Notes under the pieces: generated by a model
What the model was told of the DNA's origin: nothing
What the model saw: the letters and a program-made list of their open reading frames with translations, nothing else
Databases searched by the model: none
Shown: positions 41,718-50,944 of the stretch, piece after piece
Layout of the letters: every line of letters starts with the position of its first letter
Numbering within the stretch: the first letter of the stretch is position 1
Assembly: GCA_002449765.1 (NCBI GenBank)
Contig: DJXN01000002.1
Coordinates: 186,001 to 250,000, forward strand
DNA: 64,000 nt
Source of the DNA: Fibrobacter sp. UBA7003
GTDB lineage: Bacteria; Fibrobacterota; Fibrobacteria; Fibrobacterales; Fibrobacteraceae
Direction of reading: 5' to 3'
Position numbers and translations under genes: made by a program

Positions 41718-42629
41718 CTATTTTCGCTTGATGGCTATAAGCACGGTAGACACAAGAATCAAGGCGATGCCAGCCATGATGCGCGTCGTCAGCGTTTCGG
41801 CAAACACAGTCACGCCAATCGTCACGGCGGTCACGGGTTCCAAAGCGCCAAGAATTGCCGTGGGCGTGGAGCCGATGATTTTAACGGCCTTGACCATGAA
41901 GATAAGCGAAAGCACCGTCGGCACGAGGCCAAGCATAAAGCCCCAGCCCCACGAACTTGCCTGCGTAAAAAGCGGCGGGAGGCCAGAACCGAGCGTTACC
42001 GAATAAAGCAACAAGAAGAGAAGGCAGAAACAGATGGCGTAAAACGTCATCTTCACCGCCCCCATCTGCAGGTTGATGCGGTTTGCCATCACCATGTAAA
42101 TCGCATACGAGAGCGAAGACGCAAAAACGAGTGCAAGCCCCACCGAGCTAAGCGCGGTACCGTCACTGCCGCGATACAGGAGCGCCACGCCAGCCATAGA
42201 GACCGCAATCGAAACGATGGTCCAGGTCTTGATTTTCTCTTTGAAGAACACCGCCATGAGCACCGAGACTTCTAGCGGATAAAGGAACAATAGCGTTGAA
42301 GCAAGCCCCGCATCCATGTACTTGAACGAAGCATAATATGTAAGCGAACTCACTGCAAAGAGGAATCCGAACGCGACAAGAGCACGGAACTCGCGAAACG
42401 AGATTTTAAAATGCGAACCCTTCGCGAGAATAACCACAAAAAGGAGAATCGCCGCCGTGAAAAATCGGTAAAAGAGGACCGTCTCCGGCGAGTAATTCTG
42501 TGCGTATAAATGCAAAGCACCCAGTGGGTTCGTGCCATAGCAAATGGCAGAAAGAGCGGCGAAGACGAAACCTTTGAAAGCGAAGATCCCCGCCTTCGCG
42601 GGGATGACTGTATGAGGTGTACGGGGCAT
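41718..42629 (-). CDS. EamA/DMT-family drug-metabolite exporter
   Basis: 303 aa with about ten hydrophobic helices in two EamA repeats: FAALSAICYGTNPLGAL, ETVLFYRFFTAAIL, then the second-half counterpart GWGFMLGLVPTVLSLIF and ILGALEPVTAVTIGV. Typical inner-membrane exporters with broad or unknown substrates. It begins 1 nt after the smc stop. The first 15 residues (MPRTPHTVIPAKAGIF) are encoded by a palindromic repeat and probably add a nonconserved extension. Confidence 0.88.
   Translation of the reverse strand: MPRTPHTVIPAKAGIFAFKGFVFAALSAICYGTNPLGALHLYAQNYSPETVLFYRFFTAAILLFVVILAKGSHFKISFREFRALVAFGFLFAVSSLTYYASFKYMDAGLASTLLFLYPLEVSVLMAVFFKEKIKTWTIVSIAVSMAGVALLYRGSDGTALSSVGLALVFASSLSYAIYMVMANRINLQMGAVKMTFYAICFCLLFLLLYSVTLGSGLPPLFTQASSWGWGFMLGLVPTVLSLIFMVKAVKIIGSTPTAILGALEPVTAVTIGVTVFAETLTTRIMAGIALILVSTVLIAIKRK
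42586..42605. repeat. Palindromic repeat within the DMT N-terminus
   Basis: ATCCCCGC (42586-42593) pairs with GCGGGGAT (42598-42605) around CTTC. The related TCATCCCCGCGAAGGCGGGGAT family, translated as VIPAKAGI, is a dispersed repeat in many bacteria. Here it lies in frame inside the gene. Confidence 0.7.
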
Positions 42630-42630
42630 A

Positions 42631-45600
42631 CTAAATCGCGAACTTAGTTGCGTCGGCGAGCTGAACGCTGGCGATGCGGGAAATACCCTTGATTTCCTGG
42701 GTCACACCGTAGAGCATGTCGGCTTCGGCCATGGTACGCTTGTTATGCGTCACCACGATGAACAAGGTCTGCTTGCTGAATTCGCGGAGCAGCGCCATGA
42801 AGCGACCGACGTTAGCGTCATCAAGCGGGCCGTCGACTTCGTCCAGCACGCAGTACGGCGAAGGCTTTTCCATGTAAATTGCGAACAACAGCGCTGTTGC
42901 AGTAAGAGCGTGTTCACCGCCGGAAAGCGCCTTGATACCACGCATTTTCTTGCCGGTCGGGCGGACGTTGATTTCGATATCGGCATCGAGAATGTCCATC
43001 GGCTTGCCGTTCTCGTCGAGCTTTTCCACGAGGCTCATCTTGGTTTCGCCGTTCAGGAACAGCTTGCTGAACACGAACTGGAAATTCTTCTGGATGCGTT
43101 CGAACGTCTCGAGGTAGCGCGTGCGGGCGATATCGTCGAGTTTGGTGATGGTGCGGTCGAGCGAGGCGCGGGCACGGTCGAGGTCGTCAAACTGCTTCTC
43201 GACTTCTTCCAGGCGCTTCTTCTCGTCTTCGTAGTCTTCCATCACGTTCACATTGATGGGGCCCAGGTCCTTGATTTTGCCTCGAAGTTCACGGATTTCG
43301 CGATCGGCCTCAGGCTGGCTATACTCCACACGTTCGACGCCTTCGGGATTAGCCAGGTCAACGGAATATTCGTTGGTGATGCGTTCCGAAAGCCTCTCGA
43401 CGTTCGCCTGCAAGGCTTCCTGTCGGCGGCCCACATCGTTCAAGTCCTTCATCTTCTCGATCATGTCGTCGCGGAGGCGGTTCACCTCGGAACGCCATTC
43501 TTCGAGATCTCCCGATACGAGTTCGTACTTTTCACGGGCCAGGTCGCGCTGGCTTTCGAGTTCGCGGAGCGCCGAATCCTTCGTCTGAAGCTGGTCGGCA
43601 AAGCCTTCGATATCGGACTTGAATTTTTCCGAAGCTTCGTTGTTCTTCGCGATTTCGTCATTACGGGACTGGATGACGTTTCCAAGGAATTCAATCTGGT
43701 CGGCGATATTGCCGAGGCGGCTCGTATTCTGCGCAAGTTTCGCATTCTTGTCGAGGGCGCTCCGTTCGAGGTCGCGGACTTCCTCATCCTTTTCGCGGAA
43801 CATCGTCTCCTGTTCCTGGAGTTCATCGTTCACACGGGAATATTCAGTTTCTGCACGCTCGGCGGCAACTTCGGCTGCCGACAGTTCGGCATCCGATTCC
43901 CGCGTCGCCTGGGCCTCGTCGATACGACGAGTGGCCTGCTCGCGGGCCTGCTCCAGCTGTGCGATGCGCAGCTCGCAGGTCGCCGCCGTATTCTTCTGGA
44001 TAGAGATGGCGGCATCGCCTCCGAGAAGCGAATTCTGCATTTCGCGGATATCGTCGTTGAGCGAGACAAGGAGTTGCTGTTCCTCGTCCAAGGTCTCCTG
44101 CAGACGAGCAACTTCGTCCTGCTTTTGTCCAAGTTCATCCAAGGCCCCGGCGAGCGCCTTCTCGGCCTCGGCAATCTCGTTCTTGCGGCTGAGCGAGCCG
44201 GACGTGGGGGCACCCGTCGAGACAAGACCCGCCGTGCGGATGCTCGCCTCGGGAGCGACAAAGCAAAGGTCCTCACTGCCGTACTTGAGCGAAAGATTCA
44301 GGGCAGCATCAAAAGATTCGACCAGGATGTAGCGGGAAAGGACTCCATCGAGCCATGCGCGGGTCGTATCATCCGTCTTGACAAAATTCGAGACGGGACC
44401 GACAACGCCCTCCCCTTCCACCGTGCCGGCATAAGGCGGACGCGGATTGGAAACGAGAGCCATGAGAGCCTGGCCCACGTTCTGTTCGCGCAGTGCTTCG
44501 ACAAGGGATTTTGCGGCAGCCGAATTTTCGACCACGACGGAATCAAGCATGTCGCCAAGGGCACTTTCGACACGGGACGCATATTCGGGAGGCGCATCCA
44601 GGCGCTCCGAAAGGAGCCCACGCGCAAGATTGGCCTTGTTTTCGGCAATCCAGCGGTTCGCATCGGACGCATCCTGCGACACGCTCTGGAGCACGTCGAT
44701 CCGAGACTGGAGCCTCGCCTCGTCGTTCTTGAGTTCGGCGATACGGGCCTGCAAACCTTGCAGGTCGGCCTTGAGCGACTCGATGCGTTCTTCTCGCACG
44801 GAGCGCTGTTCTTCGAGAGACGTTATAGCCGAACGGGATTCGTCCATGCCCTGCTGGATATCGCGGGCAGCCGACTCGGCTTCGGATTTCTTTGCATATA
44901 AACTTTCGAGTTCGGCGTTGTAGCCTTCGACGTTCGAACGCAGCATATCGGTTTCGGCATCCGCGCGTTCAAAACGGCCGCGCAGCGCGTTCACGGCATT
45001 TGCCGTCTGCAGGCGCTCGTTGGAAAGTTCCCTGGAGCGCATGCGCAAGTCATCGAGGCGGTCGCGCATCACCTGGAGCGCTTCGCGTTCGCGTTCCAGG
45101 AGGGAATTCATCTCGTCCATCTCGCTGTCGTTTCCGAGCACCGCGTTTTCTTCTTCCAGGCGTTCACGTTCGCGGATGAGTTCATCGACCTTCGAGTTGC
45201 TGCGGGTAATTTCTTCCTGCGCCTTCTCGTTCGCGGCCTCCATGGCCGAAATGGAATCGCGCAAGCGCACAATGTCGTTGTTCAGGTTATTGAGTTCGAT
45301 GGTCGCCGCCTGGACCTGTCGTTCCAGTTCGCGGTAGGCGTTCTCGTCTTCGCTGATATCGAGCTTCTTTTCCTCGATTTTCGTCTGGAGTTCGGTCGCC
45401 TTCGTCTTGGATGACTCGACCTCGTGCTCCATGCGGCGGGCCGACGTATTCAGGGTCTCGAGACCTTCCTTAAAATCTTCGAATTTGTCGAGGCTAACCG
45501 AGAGGTCCAGTTCGCGAAGGCGCTTGTTGAGTTTCTTGTATTCCTCGACCTTTTCCGCCTGGGTCTCGTACTGGCGTACGGAACGGCGGGTAGAGCGCAG

Positions 45601-46185
45601 GTTGTCTTCCACGCGCTCCATGTCCATCTGCACGCGTTCGAGCTGGCGCACGGCCTCCTTCCTCTGCTGGCGGTACTTGCTCACGCCCGCAGCCTCTTCG
45701 AACAGCACGCGGCGGTCGTCCGCCTTATCGCTAAGCACCGACTTGATCATGTCGGCGTTCATCTGCGAATAGGTACTCGAACCGAGACCGGAGTCGAATA
45801 GCAGCGCATGGACATCGCGCAGGCGGCATTCCTGGTTGTTGATGAGGTATTCGCCCGACCCGTCGCGGTGGACGCGGCGAGTGACGATTACTTCGGAATA
45901 TTCCGAAGCGAGGGTACCGTCGCTGTTGTCGATGACGATGGAGACCTCGGCAAGGCTCATCGCGGCACGTTCCTCGGTACCGCTGAAAATCACGTCCTGC
46001 ATCTTGCTCATGCGCAAGAGGGCAGCCTTCTGTTCGCCCAGAACCCAACGGATGGCGTCGGTAATGTTAGACTTGCCGCAACCGTTCGGACCAACCACGG
46101 CGGTAAGTCCCTTCGTCGGGAAGTTAATTTCCGTCCTCTGGGCAAAGGACTTGAATCCAAAAATCTTTAGCTTTGTAATCTGCAC
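42631..46185 (-). CDS. smc: Chromosome segregation SMC ATPase
   Basis: 1184 aa from a GTG start at 46185. ABC head: Walker A GPNGCGKSNI (~32-41), then two long coiled coils around a hinge near residue 510-650 (ARGLLSERLDAPPEYASRV). C-terminal head: LSGGEHALTATALLFA and Walker B YCVLDEVDGPLDDANVGRF. SMC organises and segregates chromosomes with ScpA/B, which are not in the window. TATCTTT lies 9 nt before the GTG and no Shine-Dalgarno is seen. It is followed 1 nt later by the DMT gene. Confidence 0.96.
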   Translation of the reverse strand: MQITKLKIFGFKSFAQRTEINFPTKGLTAVVGPNGCGKSNITDAIRWVLGEQKAALLRMSKMQDVIFSGTEERAAMSLAEVSIVIDNSDGTLASEYSEVIVTRRVHRDGSGEYLINNQECRLRDVHALLFDSGLGSSTYSQMNADMIKSVLSDKADDRRVLFEEAAGVSKYRQQRKEAVRQLERVQMDMERVEDNLRSTRRSVRQYETQAEKVEEYKKLNKRLRELDLSVSLDKFEDFKEGLETLNTSARRMEHEVESSKTKATELQTKIEEKKLDISEDENAYRELERQVQAATIELNNLNNDIVRLRDSISAMEAANEKAQEEITRSNSKVDELIRERERLEEENAVLGNDSEMDEMNSLLEREREALQVMRDRLDDLRMRSRELSNERLQTANAVNALRGRFERADAETDMLRSNVEGYNAELESLYAKKSEAESAARDIQQGMDESRSAITSLEEQRSVREERIESLKADLQGLQARIAELKNDEARLQSRIDVLQSVSQDASDANRWIAENKANLARGLLSERLDAPPEYASRVESALGDMLDSVVVENSAAAKSLVEALREQNVGQALMALVSNPRPPYAGTVEGEGVVGPVSNFVKTDDTTRAWLDGVLSRYILVESFDAALNLSLKYGSEDLCFVAPEASIRTAGLVSTGAPTSGSLSRKNEIAEAEKALAGALDELGQKQDEVARLQETLDEEQQLLVSLNDDIREMQNSLLGGDAAISIQKNTAATCELRIAQLEQAREQATRRIDEAQATRESDAELSAAEVAAERAETEYSRVNDELQEQETMFREKDEEVRDLERSALDKNAKLAQNTSRLGNIADQIEFLGNVIQSRNDEIAKNNEASEKFKSDIEGFADQLQTKDSALRELESQRDLAREKYELVSGDLEEWRSEVNRLRDDMIEKMKDLNDVGRRQEALQANVERLSERITNEYSVDLANPEGVERVEYSQPEADREIRELRGKIKDLGPINVNVMEDYEDEKKRLEEVEKQFDDLDRARASLDRTITKLDDIARTRYLETFERIQKNFQFVFSKLFLNGETKMSLVEKLDENGKPMDILDADIEINVRPTGKKMRGIKALSGGEHALTATALLFAIYMEKPSPYCVLDEVDGPLDDANVGRFMALLREFSKQTLFIVVTHNKRTMAEADMLYGVTQEIKGISRIASVQLADATKFAI

Positions 46186-46269
46186 TTCAAGCTGAAAGAT
46201 AGTTAAAAAACAGTTTTTGGGGCAATTATGCTCCTAGAATGGCGCTTCTTATCCCCTCCTTGGGCTCCG

Positions 46270-48321
46270 TCAGTTTTTAACGCAGCGGACAGTATAAAAC
46301 GGATCATATCCGGCGTCATCCATGACCGCTATGGTCCCGTTTCCCGATGCGCTTTTTCCTACATCCATCAGATACCAATTTTCATTCGGGGTCGACACGT
46401 CGTAAACCCACAGATTGGTATAGTTTCCCTTTCCCTTAAATCCGACAGAGCCAGTTTGGCGTTGATACACACCGGCTCCCACAAAGGACATGCCCGTAGA
46501 ATTGTTGCCTCTACGGTCTGTAGCCCACCCATAGGACGAATTCAGACTACTAGCCTGATTCCCGTTCAAGTTCGCCAGTTGTTCCGCCTCGCTTTTCGAA
46601 GGGATATGCCACCCGCTGGGGCAGATGCCCTGAACATTGCCAGACATCGAGGGGCACGTTCCGTTATAACAAGTGCAACGACTGTCGTTCAGCGCGGCCT
46701 CCCTGCTGTACAGGCGCCCAAAGGCTTCGCATTCGCTCGGGTCATCATCATAGCAGCGGTTGTTCCCCTCCAGGATGGGGAGTTTCGAAGAATCCGCAAA
46801 GTTCAGGTTTTCCGCCATCCAGGTACGCCCCGCTATATTCAACGTCCTGTACGTCTGTCCATCGCGCGAGTCCGTCATTTCGCCATAGCTTACCGCCGAA
46901 TTGAAAAGCACGGTCTTATCAAACGAACTCGAAGATTCTTCGCTCGAGGAACTTTCGACGCTCGACGAACTCCCGCTACTTGATGATTTTGTACTGCCCG
47001 AAGAAGCGGGTTCGGCACCCGCACCCTTCACGCAACGCACCGAAATGTACACCGTCTCTTTCGAATTTTCCGTCAAATACATCTTGTCCTCGACACCCGA
47101 AAATACCAGATAGTTTTGGACAACTCCGGTGGAATAATACCAGAGCGCAGCAAACCTGCCCTGATTTACATAGTTCTTGTCGGCCCTGACTCCGGAGCCC
47201 ACCAGAGAAAAACCTGATTCATTCGCACCGACTTCCCTATCAACCCATCCGTCCACTGACCGCAAGGTCTTCCTGTTGCCCAAAGTGAAGTCCATCAAAT
47301 CGTCGACTTCTTCTGACGGAATATGCCACCCGTCTGGACACACGCCCCTATTCAAGCCATCATATAAGCTACACGACTTTCCATAACCGCAAGTGGTGCT
47401 GTTCATGGCTGCGGCGCGGTCATACAGCCTTCCATATAGGGCACAGTTGGCGGCGATTCCGCCGTAACAGTAGGAATAGTTCTTCGGGAGCGGCCAGTCG
47501 CTGTTTCCTGCAAAGTTCAGGTTTTCCGCCATCCATGTAGTACCATTTATTTCGACGGTCTTGTACACCTGCCCATCGCGACTATCCTTCAGAGATCCGT
47601 AGGTGACATCCGAGTTGAAGAAGTTATCCTTGGACGCAGAAGAAACCACAGAACTGCTAGATGACTTCACGCTACTCGACGAAGACACGCTCGAAGATGA
47701 CACTCTTGAAGAAGAAGACAAGGCTACTTTCAACGTATCATCCGAAACGCAGCGAACCGAGACGAAAATATTGCTCGAATAACCGGAATGTATAATAACA
47801 TCATTATCCGACGGCCCGCGGAAAATCAGGTATCTCATATTCGACCCTTTTAAATAGGCCCAAACGTATCCTGTCTTTCCGGGGCTTTCAAATCTATCAT
47901 CCCCGAAATCAAGACACCCCGATGCCGGCATCGAAAAGCCCGAGGTATTAACCCCTTCTTTATAAGAGGACCAACCCTTTGCAGACCGGACGTCACCAAG
48001 TTCATCGCCAAAAGCGTTTACTAGAGCCAAGGCCTCGGCGTTAGATGGAATGTGCCATCCCTTGGGGCATACACCGCGAACCAAGGTATCCCCTATATCG
48101 CAGGAGACTCCAAACATGCAGGAGACATTGTCCATGGCAGCTTCACGTGAATACAATCGGCCCAGCAAGGCGCAGTTGTCATCATCGAAATTAAGGCATG
48201 CCGAACGTTCGAGCACAAGCGGATAATCGTCGTTGCCTGCAAAATTGAGGTTTTCAGCCATCCAGACCCTGTTTCCAACGATTACGGTCCTATAGACCTG
48301 GCCGTCGCGTTCATCCAACAT
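46270..48321 (-). CDS. C-terminal part of a frameshifted triple-domain Fibrobacter paralogous-domain lipoprotein
   Basis: 683 aa from the first ATG in this frame. It contains three copies of the Fibrobacter major paralogous domain (TIGR02145-type), each beginning RDGQVYRTV / RDGQVYKTV / RDGQTYRTL and having WMAENLNF, GRLYSREAA- and CP.GWHIPS- blocks. Copies are separated by Ser-rich linkers. Before the first ATG the frame stays open for about 27 codons (…PFTLTTKDELLNP), which matches the end of the upstream reading frame after a one-base shift near 48388. The two frames most likely form one gene, broken by a real frameshift or a base-calling error. Confidence 0.8.
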   Translation of the reverse strand: MLDERDGQVYRTVIVGNRVWMAENLNFAGNDDYPLVLERSACLNFDDDNCALLGRLYSREAAMDNVSCMFGVSCDIGDTLVRGVCPKGWHIPSNAEALALVNAFGDELGDVRSAKGWSSYKEGVNTSGFSMPASGCLDFGDDRFESPGKTGYVWAYLKGSNMRYLIFRGPSDNDVIIHSGYSSNIFVSVRCVSDDTLKVALSSSSRVSSSSVSSSSSVKSSSSSVVSSASKDNFFNSDVTYGSLKDSRDGQVYKTVEINGTTWMAENLNFAGNSDWPLPKNYSYCYGGIAANCALYGRLYDRAAAMNSTTCGYGKSCSLYDGLNRGVCPDGWHIPSEEVDDLMDFTLGNRKTLRSVDGWVDREVGANESGFSLVGSGVRADKNYVNQGRFAALWYYSTGVVQNYLVFSGVEDKMYLTENSKETVYISVRCVKGAGAEPASSGSTKSSSSGSSSSVESSSSEESSSSFDKTVLFNSAVSYGEMTDSRDGQTYRTLNIAGRTWMAENLNFADSSKLPILEGNNRCYDDDPSECEAFGRLYSREAALNDSRCTCYNGTCPSMSGNVQGICPSGWHIPSKSEAEQLANLNGNQASSLNSSYGWATDRRGNNSTGMSFVGAGVYQRQTGSVGFKGKGNYTNLWVYDVSTPNENWYLMDVGKSASGNGTIAVMDDAGYDPFYTVRCVKN

Positions 48322-48365
48322 TGTTCCGTATTCGACGTCCGGGTTGAGCAGCTCGTCCTTGGTGG

Positions 48366-48875
48366 TCAGGGTAAAGGGATAGACGCCAGGCCGATATGGT
48401 CTTCACTAAAAGTCCAGGTGGTATCAAAATAATAACTGGAAGAGCTGTAGCGAGAACTGCTGGAGTAGCTAGAGGAACTGTACAGCGAACTGCTGGATGA
48501 ATACCGGCTCGACGAGAAACCGTCGCTATCGGAAGATTCTTCCTCGCTGTTGGACGATTCGGCTCGGACAAATTCATGACCCTTCGCCGTAAGAGTGTCC
48601 GACTCGCCCGCCCACAGGTAGACGGAATCCCGTTCGTCGAAAATACACTCGTAGCGGTCCTTGTCGCGTCCGACAACCGCATCGCGGCCTTCGCGCATCT
48701 CGTTGCAAGGGTATTCCGCAAATTCGTTTGTTTTTACAAACGCGTAGTCATAGCCGCGGTTTTTGGCGACCGGAGAGAAACTCTCGTCGTCACCGCATCC
48801 GGCAATAAGTGCTGCAGAAGCCAGGCTCGCCACCAAAAGCGCCTGGATACCGCGCCGAGCACATCTTTTTTCCAT
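48366..48875 (-). CDS. N-terminal part of the same frameshifted lipoprotein
   Basis: 169 aa before a frameshift stop. Lipobox ALIAGC (Cys27), then a domain with CNEMREGRD and CIFDERDSVYLW, and a Ser/Tyr-rich linker (SSSSRYSSSS). It loses frame at about 48392-48388 (GGCCTGG, where GGCCCTGG would restore the reading frame) and ends in a short false tail. The ribosome-binding site ATAGGAGGAATT before the ATG is identical to that of the paralogue starting at 55310. Confidence 0.7.
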   Translation of the reverse strand: MEKRCARRGIQALLVASLASAALIAGCGDDESFSPVAKNRGYDYAFVKTNEFAEYPCNEMREGRDAVVGRDKDRYECIFDERDSVYLWAGESDTLTAKGHEFVRAESSNSEEESSDSDGFSSSRYSSSSSLYSSSSYSSSSRYSSSSYYFDTTWTFSEDHIGLASIPLP

Positions 48876-48958
48876 AATTCCTCCTATTTTCCCACGACAC
48901 CACCTGTCATAAATATAAAAAAACGCAGCTACACCTCCAAATTGTGTATATTTCAGGC

Positions 48959-49516
48959 ATGGGAAAAGCGCAAAAAAACATCCAGACCATCCAGCACCGC
49001 AACATGTGGGGCGAATGGACCTTCACGTTCGAAGGGAACACCCTCTGCGGGCTGCGCTTTTCGGGCTCGGGCGAATCGTCGATTGTCCCGAGTTCGGTCA
49101 AGGCCTGCGCCTACGCGACAGCCGATACCGACATCCCGCTGAAGCGTTCCACCGCGAAAGCCTACAACAATGTTGTCAAGGAACTGAACCAATACCTCGC
49201 CGGGAAGATTACCGAATTCACCGTCCCCATCGCAATCCACGGCACCGAATTTCAAGTAAGCGTCCTCGAGGCCACCCGCAAGATTCCCTACGGCAAGACG
49301 TGGACGTACAAGCAGGTCGCCGAAGCCATCGGGCACCCGAACGCAGAACGCGCCGTCGGGAACACGCTGCACAACAACCCGCTCCAGGTCATCATCCCCT
49401 GCCACCGCGTAGTGACGAGCAAGGGAAAAATCGGCGGTTACGCGCTCGGCACCGATTTGAAAAGGCGCCTTCTGTGCATGGAAGGCGCCATTCAGAACGA
49501 ACTCGAACTGGAATAA
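48959..49516 (+). CDS. ogt: Methylated-DNA--protein-cysteine methyltransferase
   Basis: 185 aa from ATG 48959 (a GTG at 48944 is an alternative). It removes O6-alkyl groups from guanine in DNA by transferring them to its own cysteine. The acceptor is Cys148 in VIIPCHRVV; the HTH is KTWTYKQVAEAIGHPNAERAV with the Arg finger. The N-terminal ~75 residues resemble the usual Ogt regulatory-like domain (WGEWTFTFEGNTLCGLRF). TATATTT is 5 nt before the ATG. Confidence 0.93.
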   Translation: MGKAQKNIQTIQHRNMWGEWTFTFEGNTLCGLRFSGSGESSIVPSSVKACAYATADTDIPLKRSTAKAYNNVVKELNQYLAGKITEFTVPIAIHGTEFQVSVLEATRKIPYGKTWTYKQVAEAIGHPNAERAVGNTLHNNPLQVIIPCHRVVTSKGKIGGYALGTDLKRRLLCMEGAIQNELELE

Positions 49517-49525
49517 GACTTACTT

Positions 49526-49585
49526 GTGGGCTCGCTTCGCGAGCCACAGTGCTGCGGTTCGGTCATGAGCAAGCGAGCTTGCTCA
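49526..49585 (+). repeat. Two adjacent perfect hairpins between ogt and the purO gene
   Basis: GGCTCGC (49529-49535) pairs with GCGAGCC (49539-49545), and TGAGCAAGC (49566-49574) with GCTTGCTCA (49577-49585). Stems have short loops. They lie between two convergent genes and look like dispersed palindromic units; a role in ending transcription of either gene is possible, but no long T run follows. Confidence 0.6.
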
Positions 49586-49599
49586 CGACACTCACCTTG

Positions 49600-50334
49600 C
49601 TATTTGTTCTTATTCACGATAAGCGTTTTCGCCTTGAAGGTCTTCTTGTCAATCCACTTGACCATCAAGGAAACCTTGTTGTCCTTGTTCAGGGCGGCCC
49701 AGTATTTTTTGAGCGTATCTTCGGCGTTGTCGAAAATCGGCATCAGTTTCGGGAAACCGTTGAAGCTAGGAATCGGGCTACCGTCGGTTTCGTAGGTGCT
49801 GATAAAGTGGCCAAGACCGGGCAATGCCTTCTCGTATTCAAACGTCATGCGTTCGCAACCGGCTTCTTCGCTGTTGCCCCTGCTCTTGAGGATGGAGAGC
49901 TTGTACACGGCGGGGCTTGCGTTCTTGTAGTGGATGCCCGAGATGCGCGGCGTGAAGTTCGGGGCGTCGTCTTCGTACTGGCGCGTGCGGAGGGCGCTTT
50001 CGAAGGTGCCGCCGAGCTTGATAGCATCGTAAATTGTGTCGGTCTGGTCGCCGTTCGTGATAATCTGCACGTCGGCCGTGTGGCGTGCCGGGTAGTAGAT
50101 AATCAGGTGCGGGTCCGTGAGCTTGGATTCGTCGAAGGCCTTCGTCTTCATGAAGCCGGTCTTGGGTTCAATTTCGAACACGCGGTTACGGCTATTGACG
50201 CTACGGCCCATGATCCAGTACACCTGCACGTAGGACTTACCATCGGCGCTTTCGCCGAGGATAATTCCGCGTCCGGGATAGGGGTTGTTGGAGAGGGCCT
50301 TGAAATTCTGTTTTGCTTCGTCTGTGTATTTCAT
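49600..50334 (-). CDS. PurO-type IMP cyclohydrolase-like protein
   Basis: 244 aa. NPYPGRGIILGESADGKSYVQVYWIMGRSVNSRNRVF is the diagnostic start of the PurO (PF07826) fold, which in archaea closes FAICAR to IMP. Bacteria usually use the C-terminal part of PurH for this step. Other blocks: YYPARHTADVQIITNG, PGLGHFISTYETDGSPIPSF. TAAATTT lies 7 nt before the ATG. Presence of purN and guaA in the same window fits purine synthesis; PurH is not seen here. Confidence 0.8.
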   Translation of the reverse strand: MKYTDEAKQNFKALSNNPYPGRGIILGESADGKSYVQVYWIMGRSVNSRNRVFEIEPKTGFMKTKAFDESKLTDPHLIIYYPARHTADVQIITNGDQTDTIYDAIKLGGTFESALRTRQYEDDAPNFTPRISGIHYKNASPAVYKLSILKSRGNSEEAGCERMTFEYEKALPGLGHFISTYETDGSPIPSFNGFPKLMPIFDNAEDTLKKYWAALNKDNKVSLMVKWIDKKTFKAKTLIVNKNK

Positions 50335-50414
50335 GGTGCAAAATTTAGCAAAAAAGGGGATTTCGAACAGGCCTCCACCATCGGTTCGGTTCTAGAAGTT
50401 CTATTTTTCAAAGC

Positions 50415-50873
50415 ATGAGGATTTCGACCAAAGGACGCTACGCACTCCGCGTGATGATAGACCTGGCCCGTAATGGCAAGGATACATACACCAAGCTACA
50501 GGAACTTTCTGCACGAGAGCAAATTTCGGAAAAATACCTCGAAGGCATACTCGGGACGCTTGTGCGCGGGAAACTCCTCGAAGGCGCCCGTGGCAAAGGC
50601 GGTGGATACCGATTGAAGGTGGATCCCAGAGAATGCAGCGTCTGGCGCATCCTTTCGCTCATGGAGAATTCCGTTGCGCCTGTTTCTTGCCTCGACACCA
50701 AGATAAACCTCTGCCCTCGCGCCAAGACATGCGTCACCCTCCCGGTCTGGACGGAGCTCGATACAATGATCCGCGACTACCTGGACGGCGTAAAGCTCGA
50801 CCAGTTCACTCGCAACACGCCCAATTCCGAAGGCAAGATTCCCGAAGACAAGAACTGGAACTGCGGATTATAG
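50415..50873 (+). CDS. Rrf2-family transcription regulator
   Basis: 152 aa. Winged HTH at the N-terminus: RISTKGRYALRVMIDLARNG, REQISEKYLEGILGTLVRGKLL, GARGKGGGYRL. Three later cysteines (CLDTKINLCPRAKTC) could bind an iron-sulfur cluster as in IscR or NsrR, but spacing is not identical to IscR, so identity is left open. TATTTTT lies 6 nt before the ATG. Confidence 0.88.
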   Translation: MRISTKGRYALRVMIDLARNGKDTYTKLQELSAREQISEKYLEGILGTLVRGKLLEGARGKGGGYRLKVDPRECSVWRILSLMENSVAPVSCLDTKINLCPRAKTCVTLPVWTELDTMIRDYLDGVKLDQFTRNTPNSEGKIPEDKNWNCGL

Positions 50874-50944
50874 GGAAAATTTATAATTACCCCTTTCCAT
50901 CGTTCGAAAATTTTCTATATTTCCTATCAAATTAGTAGGAATTT

